NCBI GenBank assembly: GCA_020284085.1
Contig: JACEVL010000830.1
Location: forward strand, 364,840 to 428,839
DNA length: 64,000 bases
Source: Aporrectodea caliginosa
Taxonomy: Eukaryota > Annelida > Clitellata > Crassiclitellata > Lumbricidae
Direction of reading: 5' to 3'
The notes under the pieces were generated by a model. That model had not been told where the DNA came from. It did no database searches and saw nothing but the letters and a program-made list of their open reading frames with translations. The position numbers and the translations under genes are program-made. Shown in pieces: positions 56,013 through 64,000 of the stretch (within the stretch, counting starts at the first letter, position 1; each line of letters starts with the position of its first letter).

Positions 56013-56569
56013 AATAATGTTATATACCTTAAGATAGACAGAACAGCAATACTTGGGAAAGCACATTATTTGGGTTAAGAAAAGAACTATACCTCGGCCA
56101 TGCCAGGCCCGTGGCCCGTTAAGACAGCGTACCATGACGGGCAGGTCTGGTCTTGAGGAGCGCCTGCATACAACCAGAATGGGCGCGGGGGCGGTTCGCC
56201 CCAGGCCCATGGCTTAATACTGCCTGTCTGTGTCTGTGCCTGTGCCTGTGTCTCTCTGTCTCTGTATGTCTGGCTGTCTCTTTAAAATCTCAATCAAACT
56301 ATATACCGTGCATCTGCTTCTTTGTATGTTATTGTATTTTTTAGGAACATTTAAAAATATCTTATATTCGATTCTCCCATTTTTATACTTTGAGTAGGCC
56401 TATTCACTGCATGATTATTTAAGATTTCGGGTCAAACGCACATCATCGTCTTCACCACCACCTCTACATCATAAATATCACCAACACTCTACCCACCACC
56501 GTCAGTGGTGTGTCTCTGTATGGAATGTAGCCGTTTTCCACAACACTTCGCCAGCCATCTCTATTTTGG
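56013..56569. other. No recognisable gene
   Basis: It contains a TGTCTGTGCC-type short repeat at 56222-56280 and otherwise nothing recognised. Confidence 0.4.
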
Positions 56570-56577
56570 GTTCGTAT

Positions 56578-56979
56578 CAGTGGCGGCGCCACCATTTGAC
56601 CTGCCTATTTTTCTCTTGACCAGCCTTATGACCTGCATACCTACTACCTACTGATGCGTAAAATTCTTTGTAATTTTTAATAGGCCTATCTTCTTTACAC
56701 GTAAAACATCAACAATTGTCCCATAAGGTCACTGTTGCAATTATTGGATCTAAACGAGTTTTCACTTTCATTTAGTATGTCAATTGAAGTCTATGATGTG
56801 CATTGTACACACTAATTATTTTCTTTTGTTTTATATATCTAAGTAACTAAGTTATGCTGCTTATGCTGAGGTTATGCTGCCTGATGCGTCAGGCTGAAAC
56901 ACTAATTTCTTCGACTTTCTGAATAACTCCCTTGAACCTGACGCGATCTGTTGAAATTTTATAGCAGGCGCCACCACTG
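56578..56979. mobile_element. 402-bp hAT-type MITE with perfect 8-bp TSD
   Basis: The ends CAGTGGCGGCGCC and GGCGCCACCACTG are inverted repeats with one mismatch. GTTCGTAT is duplicated exactly at 56570-56577 and 56980-56987. It has no coding capacity. Confidence 0.9.
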
Positions 56980-56999
56980 GTTCGTATTCAGGCCGAGTG

Positions 57000-58230
57000 T
57001 TTTTCACGTCAAGAGCACATCTCAAGACACTTTAAGTCAGAATAAACGCAGGAGTCCGTTGGTAGTAGCAGAAGATTTATTTATAAGTGGTTCTTGCCTC
57101 AGCTCAACACTTCACCTATAATGTTCTTGTGCAATCGTCTTACATTAGGTTGAAGTGAAGAGTTATATGGATCCATAGTTATAATTATGGACGTCCTGTT
57201 GACTTCAGATAAATATCATCAACGTTAAAGTTCTCTGATAGGCCTACTAGAGACGATGTGATAGTTTATTAACTATTATAAAGATACTCCGCCTGGATCA
57301 GACTGCCACTGCACTTACACTTGTAGGTAGATCTACTGATGCCTCTGACATTGTGCAGCATAATTAACAGTATAACATTGGTGAGTTTCATAGTCAAGGT
57401 TAATTGGCTATTACGTCTCAAGTAGGACAAACACCGGGATCATGAGTGTCATATGGATGTGCCTTCTGGTGCATTGGATACTCCTCCTGGAACAGACTGC
57501 CACTGCACTTACACTTGTACGTAGGTCTACTGCTGCCTTTGACATTGTACAGCATAATTTGCTAACCGTTTCAAAATGCACTTGTTTAGATCTGCAAGAT
57601 GTGAACAACGCTTTTGTGCGGTTCTTACAGTGCGCTATATAAAGTGACCTGATACATAAATATATAAATACATACATAAATATGTGTATGTAGTTGGGTT
57701 TTACAAACCTTTCAAAGATTCTTAAATGAGTTATCTGACGGATCGGAAGAGGCGCCGCTTATGTTGGCTAAGCTGAAAATAAAATATTTCTTCACCTGCT
57801 TCTCACAATTCAAGTTCGAGTAATCGGTGCATTATTATTTCAAGAACACAGATCAAGCACGTCATGATCATCGTCGCTGTCGTCGTCTTTATACTGGGCT
57901 CCTATCTAGTCATGTGCACATCGAAAGGCACTGTACACGGTTCACCCTAAGCCAACAAAACGGAGTCCGGTAGCAAAAGTTTTATATTTAGCTTGTTTTG
58001 CTTCAGCTAATTAAACACTTAGCGAGTGTCCTTGTCCAAACTTCTTAGGTTGAACTCAAGAGTCCTATGAAATTTATATGAATCTATAATTTGTGATGGT
58101 TGAACTGAAGATTCCTATGAAATTTATATGAATCTATAATTTGTGATGTCCTGTCAACTACAGGTAAAGAGCTACATCACGACAAAAGTTATTTGCACTT
58201 CAGCCTGCTCGAGCAACTAGGTTCTTTTCA
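57000..58230. repeat. Diverged direct duplications
   Basis: The block 57040-57230 (GGAGTCCGTTGGTAG, GGTTGAAGTGAAGAG, GTCCTGTTGACTTCAG) recurs at 57960-58160 (GGAGTCCGGTAGCA, GGTTGAACTCAAGAG, GTCCTGTCAACTACAG). In addition 57295-57370 recurs at 57485-57560 (AGACTGCCACTGCACTTACA). A 50-bp unit is doubled at 58045-58148. Old LTRs are possible but no TG...CA ends are clear. Region 58231-58620 shows nothing further. Confidence 0.55.
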
Positions 58231-58621
58231 ACCTTTTCTCTTCATTTATAGGAAATGTAATTACTTGCAAAGATATGTGAACACTGACGTTGAAAACCCT
58301 TTTCCATTAGAAATATGCACAGCTCAGCTTAACACTAATATTAGTCCCACCTTTTGAGTATATCCAATAGTCGTGGTCAACTGTGTTACACCGTTGTAAG
58401 GTTCTTGCCAGGTGTTACGTAAAGCTTGGAAAAACATCTGCTTACATGCTTACAGGATTGTTGACTTTTTAGATCAACATGCAAACTGATTTAATTCTTA
58501 TTTGACTTTGGCACCTGTCTCGTTCTGTGTCTACTCTGGATTAGTTCCGAGCACTGGTTGACAGCCCGCCTATCCATATGACCCTGATCAATATTGTTTT
58601 CGTAGTTCAGGTTCGTCTGAA

Positions 58622-58870
58622 TAATAATAATAATAATCGTCTATTCAATTCAAACTGGCAAACCACAGTATGCTAACATGAAATAATAGGAACACATGAT
58701 AACAAGTTAAACAAGAGTTGATTTTATAACTGTATGGCAGCCGATCCGTCCTACTGCCGCTCATTTTATCTTCGCCCTTAACGAGTGGAAGGCTGAGTCA
58801 ACCTTATGGGGCTAGCGGGCATCGAACCCGCGTCCTTCTGTTCTTCGTGCCTGTGTATTACTATTCAATG
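58622..58870 (-). mobile_element. SINE family B
   Basis: The minus-strand head contains GAACAGAAGGACGCGGGTTC and a good B-box, GGTTCGATGCC (near 58820). The body with GGTTGACTCAGCCTTCCACT follows, then a short (TTA)n tail at 58622-58637. Confidence 0.72.
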
Positions 58871-58892
58871 AACACCCCGATTATGAAATAAA

Positions 58893-59090
58893 AAAACTTA
58901 ATAGATGAAAAAGGAGATCATACAGGGAACTGTACCAGGAGCAAGGACGCGGGGAAGACCGAGAATGGGATGGCTTAACAATATCAGCACGTGGATGAAT
59001 ATGCCTTTTCATCGATTGTTGACAGAGACGGAAGATAGAAAAAGGTGGAGAAGACTTGTCCATGGAGCGACCAGTAGTTAAGTAAAGGAG
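58893..59090 (+). mobile_element. LINE C-terminal fragment
   Basis: GARTRGRPRMGWLNNISTWM followed by EDRKRWRRLVHGA is the extreme C-terminus of an endonuclease-RT type LINE (compare 30720-30850). Confidence 0.75.
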
Positions 59091-59104
59091 AGAGCCTATT
59101 TCAG

Positions 59105-59335
59105 CCACGACCACAGCGGATTCTAACCCACAGCGGATTCTAACCCACAGCGGATTCTAACCCACAGCGGATTCTAACCCACAGCGGATTCTAACCCACA
59201 GCGGATTCTACCCCAAACAGGAAGGCGGATTCTACCCCAAACAGGAAGGCGGATTCTAACCCACCACGCATTCTATCTCAATGAGTTAGCAATTTTCTAC
59301 CCCAGTGCAATTCTAAACCAATGAGTCATTTATTT
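59105..59335. repeat. 17- and 25-bp minisatellite (inverse of 20690-20836)
   Basis: Six 17-bp units CACAGCGGATTCTAACC, then units with CCCCAAACAGGAAGGCGGAT. The complement carries the same TAGAATCCGC and CCTGTTTGGGG motifs and the same GACTCATTGG border as the array at 20.7 kb. Confidence 0.9.
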
Positions 59336-59339
59336 TGCT

Positions 59340-59600
59340 CCATTGTTAGCAAGCCTATTCATTGTATGGCCGCCTCTTCTTTGTTAGCAAGCCTATTCAT
59401 TGTATGGCCGCCTCTTCTTTGTTAGCAAGCCTATTCATTGTATGGCCGCCTCTTCTTTGTTATCAAGTCTATTCATTGTATGGCCGCCTCTTCTTTGTTA
59501 GCAAGTCTATTCATTGTATGGTCGCCTCTTCATTGTATGGCCGCCTATTCATTGTATGGCCGCCTATTCATTGTATGGCCGCCTCTTCATTGTATGGAGC
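59340..59600. repeat. ~38-bp minisatellite
   Basis: Units built of TTGTTAGCAAGCCTATTC and ATTGTATGGCCGCCTCTT are repeated about five times, followed by shorter ATTGTATGGCCGCC units. Confidence 0.9.
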
Positions 59601-59761
59601 ACAGCGCTATTGTTCATTTTGCATGCATGCCATGGCCTCCTTGTCAACTGAGTAAAACCGGTTTAAACCGGTTCCTAGGAGATCATTTAATTTCTGACAC
59701 TTTATAGAGAAAGAAATTCGAGAATGTGTTTTAATAAAGTTTATTGAAAACAACAAAACGT

Positions 59762-60221
59762 TTACATGAATGTCTTACAAACATAATTATGAATCAAATA
59801 ATCGTTGAGACCAGTGTCCAAACTAAGAAGGTCGGTAATAGCATTAACGTTTTTATTTCTAGATCTATGAATACAGTAAGATATGCAATAATGTCCACAG
59901 AAATGACTAACAACGCTTTGTAAATGTCTCTCATTGAAAATCCAACGTTTACAATGTCTATTCAAAAAATCTCTAAACGGAGCATCAGGCGGTCTTCCAA
60001 AAGAGTCAAAGAATTCACCATAGAAAGAATCCTCCACATGCATAACAACCCAATGCTTTCCAGGTTTGTCGTGAGGGTCTGTATTACAGACCAGTAGCAC
60101 AGGTCCACCATAACTGTCTATCCTCATAGGTAGACGATCACAGGCAAATAATTATACCAATAAACATCTGAGCGCATTTCGGGTCTTTAGATAGAATCGC
60201 CTCAATTGTCGAGCTGTTCAT
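59762..60221 (-). pseudogene. Adenain-like cysteine protease of a DNA virus/Maverick-type element
   Basis: The minus-strand ATG at 60221 starts 2 nt after the capsid stop. After about 25 codons a single-base shift (near 60145) changes frame. The main frame 59762-60127 has PGKHWVVMH (catalytic His, residue 25 of this frame), EFFDSFGRPP (Asp 41), HLQSV (Gln 70, oxyanion hole) and FCGHYC (Cys 77). This is the His-Asp/Glu-Gln-Cys order and spacing of adenovirus-type proteases, which mature virions. A poly(A) signal AATAAA (59745-59740) follows the stop. The frameshift would inactivate it unless it is a sequencing error. Confidence 0.8.
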
Positions 60222-60223
60222 GT

Positions 60224-60359
60224 TCAATTCTTGTAGTCAAAAATGACGTTTCTGGAACGATCAATCTCCAAAATATTCTCAAACTCTGCAAATGCTATGA
60301 CGTTTATCGTATTCTCCAAAGCTTGCGAAAATTTCATATCAAGGCGAACGTTTCCATGT
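60224..60359 (-). pseudogene. Major capsid protein gene, 3' end
   Basis: Minus strand: GNVRLDMKFSQALENTINVI then EFENILEIDRSRNVIFDY and a stop at 60226-60224. It is the C-terminal block of the same family as 62892-64000, in the same strand and in register across the TTAA insertion site. The next gene starts 2 nt later. Confidence 0.8.
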
Positions 60360-60429
60360 TTAACCCTTTGAACCCTATGCTCCCACACGCTATTGTTCTC
60401 TGACCCTGAGCTCCCAGCGGAATTTAGGA

Positions 60430-60537
60430 CATACATACATGCATAGATGCATATATCCAAACATACATACATACATAAATTCATACATACATATACACAT
60501 ACAATGTCATACATACATATATACATACACACATGCA

Positions 60538-60571
<34 letters not shown>

Positions 60572-60823
60572 CATACACATATATATATATATACATACAT
60601 ACACACATAGATACATACATACATACACACATACATATATACATACACACATACATATATATACAACCACATATCTACATACATACATACATACATTTAT
60701 ACATACGCACATACATACATGCATACATACAAACATACATATATACATACATACATGTATACATACATAAATATATACATACATACATACATACATACAT
60801 ACATACATACATACATACATACA

Positions 60824-60855
<32 letters not shown>

Positions 60856-60866
60856 CACATACATTT
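60430..60866. repeat. (TACA)n microsatellite, left block
   Basis: Interrupted CATA/TACA repeats with ATACACA variants. Cys/Met/Tyr- and His/Ile/Thr-repeat frames over it are artefacts. Confidence 0.95.
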
Positions 60867-60867
60867 C

Positions 60868-62074
60868 AATCAATCTTTATTGAAACCATCAATACAGTTA
60901 TGTACAGTAATAGACTTCACATATCGAGATGGCAACAAGGAAGGCCCTTAAGGGATTAAAGATCCCGCTAACAGGGACACCTATTTGCTAAACCTTAAAT
61001 TAACGTAGTGGCAGGACGGTTAACAGCCTGAATTTACAGGATAACATCAAATGCGTAATTATCAAACTTAAGTCGATTCATTAAGCATAAAGAAACAAAC
61101 AAAAAAGTAAATCTTAACTAACAGAGTAACAGTACTTAAGCAATCATGTTTTTTATCAAGTAAGAACGTAACATTTTTTAAACCATTGAAAATTAGGCAC
61201 CTGTTGAATAGAAGGAGGAATTCTACTCCAAACACCTGGGCCAGTAAATTTAATGGAGAATCTTCGTGAGTTAGAGTGGGCATGAATACCACGATAAAGT
61301 TTAGAGCTTCTAGTAAAGTGATGATGTATGTCAGATCCTAGCTGAAAGTAACCTGAAAAGTTCGGAGGCAGAAGGTCGTGGGTAAATCGGTACATAAAAA
61401 CCCCTATCTGGAAGGTCCTTATTTGGTGGAACTTAAGTAATTTAAATTTTAGAAATAGTGGGCTTGTGTGAGCAAATAACGAAGCTCCAGCTATTATGCG
61501 TACCCCACGCTTTTGTAGTGATACTAATTTATGTAGTCTGGATTCATAGGTAGATGCCCATACTAAATTACAATACGAAATGTATGGATATACTAGGGAG
61601 TAATATAGCTTTGCTCGGATAGAGGAAGGGAGAATGTGGGAGGTACGGTAGAGTATGCCAATATTTTTTGCAACTTTTGCCGAGATATTTTTAATGTGAT
61701 CACTCCACGTAAGGTGTTGATCAATGTATACACCAAGAAATTTGGAGGAGCTAACCTGTGATATGAGGGTCCCATTCATAGACAGTAGCAGTGAATCACT
61801 GGGGGGACAAATTTTTCTGTGGGAACGAAATAGAATAAAGTTAGTTTTCTCCAAGTTTAGGGAAAGTCTATTAGCAGAGAACCATTCAGCTATAGAGATA
61901 AGTTCACTATTTATAGTCTGCACAAGAGTGTGATAGGATTTATGGGAATAAAAGACATTTGTGTCGTCAGCAAAGAGGATGAAGGAGAGAATAGGCGATA
62001 CATTGGGTAAGTCATTGATATATAAGAGGAAGAGTAGGGGCCCAAGATTAGATCCTTGACATAACTCCATACAT
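60868..62074 (-). mobile_element. 5'-truncated LINE within the microsatellite
   Basis: The minus-strand frame from about 62060 to 61156 is open and carries CQGSNLGPLLFLLYINDLP (motif B'), ILFADDTNVFYS (catalytic FADD), WFSANRLSLNLEKTNFILF, KLYYSLVYPYISYCNLVW and a C-terminal VWSRIPPSIQ block. An AATAAA lies at 60881-60876 near the 3' end. It is 5'-truncated at the motif B' region, so about half of RT is missing. The intact frame suggests a fairly young copy of a CR1/Jockey-type element. Confidence 0.85.
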
Positions 62075-62082
62075 GATACGCA

Positions 62083-62806
62083 ATACATACATACATACAT
62101 ACATACATACATACATACATACATACATACATACATACATACATACATACATACATACATACATACATACATAAATACATACATACATACAAACAAACAT
62201 ACATACATACATACATACATTCATGCATACATACATACATACAAACAAACATACATACATACATACATACATTCATGCATACATACATACATACATTACA
62301 TACATACATACATACATTCATTCATGCATACATACATACATACAAACAAACATACATACATACATACATACATACATTCATGCATACATACATACATACA
62401 TACATTCATGCATACATACATTCATTCATACATATATATACATACACACATACATACATATATACATACACACATACATACATATATATATAGGCTACAC
62501 ATATACATACATATATACATACACACATACATACATAATATACATACATACATACATACATATATACGTACACACATACATGCATAAATACACACGTTCA
62601 GACATATATACATACACACATGCATGCATGCATACATACATACATACTTACATACATACATACATACATAGATACATACATGATACGCAATACATACATA
62701 CATACATACATACATACATACATTACATACATACATACATACATAAATACATACATACATACAAACAAACATACATACATACATACATACATTCATGCAT
62801 ATATAA
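62083..62806. repeat. (TACA)n microsatellite, right block, with higher-order repeats
   Basis: TACAAACAAACATACATACA followed by CATTCATGCAT recurs four times (near 62190, 62242, 62343, 62763). TGATACGCAATACATAC occurs at 62077 and again at 62687, followed by similar sequence, so a segment of about 120-150 bp is duplicated. Confidence 0.9.
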
Positions 62807-62891
62807 TAGCTGGACCGCAAAAGCGGTCTTTAGGGATTTCGGTCCCTATCCTTAGGACCGCTTTTGCGGTCTTTCGGGTTCAAAGGGTTAA

Positions 62892-64000
62892 GCAGATTGA
62901 AATGATCACCCTCGGATAAATCAGGAGTCAGATCGAAGGCATAAAGAGCGTATCCACCAGCAAAGTCCCCTCTGCTTATCTGATTTTCTTCGTCTCGCAT
63001 CCACTTGCCAGTTCCCATAAATAACGTGGCATATGCGTTAATATATTGATTGGTTGCAAAGTTAATTTCCAAGGGTTTCACCGACTGCTGCTGACCATCC
63101 AAATATACTTTTAGTTGTGACAGATTCATATGTTTAAAGTTGAATGGATTCTTCGTATAGATTCCGTTAAACGCGTCGTTGTCTACACATCCGATAACGA
63201 GTCTAGTAGGTAACTGTCCAGAGAAAAGACTCTCCTGTGATGCATCAAGATTGCCTCTGGGTATGGTAAAGGTTTTACAGATGACTCTTCGTATTGGAAA
63301 TTTCACGTTCCCACGTTCGAGAGCTTTCGCATGTGCGAGAAACACGGACGGACTTAGTTTTACTTTTCTAACGTATAGTTTACATTCCAAAATTCGAACT
63401 TTATAGGTCGCACCTAGAACGTCTCGACATCAAGCAGAACGAATCTTTATTTCTAACGAGACGCACCCTTATATTGATATCGTTAGGAAGGAAACGATCC
63501 TGAAAAAATAGATCGCTGTGAATACATCCAAGCATGTCGACGACACCTCCGCCATCTATGAATGCACTACGTTTCTTAAAACCAGCATTTTCAGCATCGT
63601 TATCATGTGGATTGGAGTCTTTAAAATGACCAGCATTATCCTTGTAATATAGAGCCGAGGTGAGTTGAGAAGACTTTGCTGCTTTACCATAGCTTAATAT
63701 AGTTTCCAAATAACTGTGATAAGCATACGTATTGTTTGAAGATGTAACAAGCGTGTCGTTTAAAGTAATATCAACTTCGGAAAACAGACTGTGCAAAAAC
63801 AAATTAACCGGTCCAACATGCACGCCTGCAGCTAATGGTTCGTTGTTTGCACCTACTATTTGAGCTCTAACATATAATTGCGTGCTCGACAAATCGAGAT
63901 AGTCCTGTCCAGCACCAGTAATACTAAATTCAATCGGTGTTCCTTGTGAAATCGTTGCTACGGGGTTATATTCCACAAACGAGCCAGCTTCTATACTAGT
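62892..64000 (-). pseudogene. Major capsid protein gene, 5' and middle part (window edge)
   Basis: The frame is open at the right window edge and runs leftward. It matches the metazoan family usually labelled F54H12.2-like, which is the major capsid protein of Maverick/Polinton-like and adintovirus-like elements. Readable blocks: ITGAGQDYLDLSSTQLYVRA and HSLFSEVDITLNDTLV (63750-63930), LLSYGKAAKSSQLTS-like (63660-63720), NIRVRLVRNKDSF (63440), LSPSVFLAHAKALERGNV (63330) and YALYAFDLTPDLSEGDHFNL (62900-62950). A single-base frameshift lies near 63420. The 3' end is separated by the insertion 60364-62887 and resumes at 60359. The N-terminus lies beyond the window. Confidence 0.82.

Larger units (their letters stand above)
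60364..62887. mobile_element. piggyBac-like non-autonomous insertion in the capsid gene
   Basis: The ends CCCTTTGAACCC and GGGTTCAAAGGG are perfect 12-bp inverted repeats, each bordered by TTAA (60360-60363, 62888-62891). TTAA duplication and a CCC start are hallmarks of piggyBac-type elements. It carries no transposase; the interior is (TACA)n microsatellite with a LINE inside it. A cluster of hairpins (62813-62871) lies just within the right end. Confidence 0.85.

Noticed and set aside
59100..59600. Possible CRISPR-like array
   Set aside because: Units are contiguous or nearly so, with no unique spacers, in a eukaryotic repeat context. They are minisatellites.
60224..60844. 206-codon Cys/Met/Tyr-rich frame
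   Set aside because: Most of it is (TACA)n microsatellite. Only the last 45 codons are real capsid C-terminus, annotated separately.
62223..62855. Long His/Ile/Thr-repeat frames
   Set aside because: Microsatellite translation only.

Overview
Kind of organism. The window is AT-rich animal nuclear DNA and is almost wholly made of transposable elements. It holds several non-LTR retrotransposon lineages, two LTR retrotransposons, hAT-like, mariner-like and piggyBac-like DNA transposons, two tRNA-derived SINE families and many microsatellites. A Ty3/gypsy element with integrase ahead of reverse transcriptase (the Gmr1-like arrangement, best known from deuterostomes) and the overall mix suggest a marine invertebrate deuterostome such as an echinoderm or hemichordate. 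This is inference; no marker gene fixes the taxon.

Layout. 1-20 kb: LINE fragments on both strands, hAT-type elements with readable target duplications (2863-4455, 5280-5663, 7661-9124), a decayed uncharacterised gene (10.2-11.3 kb), a SINE beside an L2-like LINE with the same 3' tail (13.8-15.3 kb), and a repeat dense in AGGTCA half-sites (18.4-19.0 kb). 20.7-33.3 kb: a nested stack in which a mariner and a minus-strand LTR element (23007-32945) sit in an older hAT-like copy, and the LTR element is itself interrupted by a hAT element, LINEs and a SINE. 33.9-40.4 kb: two exons of a type II membrane glycosyltransferase-like protein, in the wrong genomic order, on either side of a 4.2-kb inverted-repeat element (A, 35535-39778). 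41.0-45.2 kb: a second inverted-repeat element (B). A and B have arms of about 158-bp tandem subunits, TAG...CTA ends and 3-bp target duplications, and both carry remnants of an XPG/FEN1-like nuclease gene. 46.2-53.6 kb: a young Gmr1-like LTR retrotransposon with 741-bp LTRs (3 differences), almost intact. 54-59.6 kb: SINEs, a hAT MITE, minisatellites. 59.7-64.0 kb: part of an integrated DNA virus or Maverick/Polinton-like element on the minus strand, with a major capsid gene followed after 2 nt by an adenain-like protease. The capsid gene is split at a TTAA by a 2.5-kb piggyBac-like insertion that contains a microsatellite and a LINE.

How it fits together. I found no intact host gene. The window records repeated cycles of insertion into older elements; flanking duplications let several layers be ordered. 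Single-base frameshifts recur in otherwise coherent reading frames (gag at 47822, capsid, protease, glycosyltransferase exon), so either residual assembly indels or decay must be considered. The most unusual items are elements A and B, the capsid/protease locus with its TTAA insertion, the exon-order anomaly, and a roughly 20-fold excess of the palindromic octamer TAGGCCTA.
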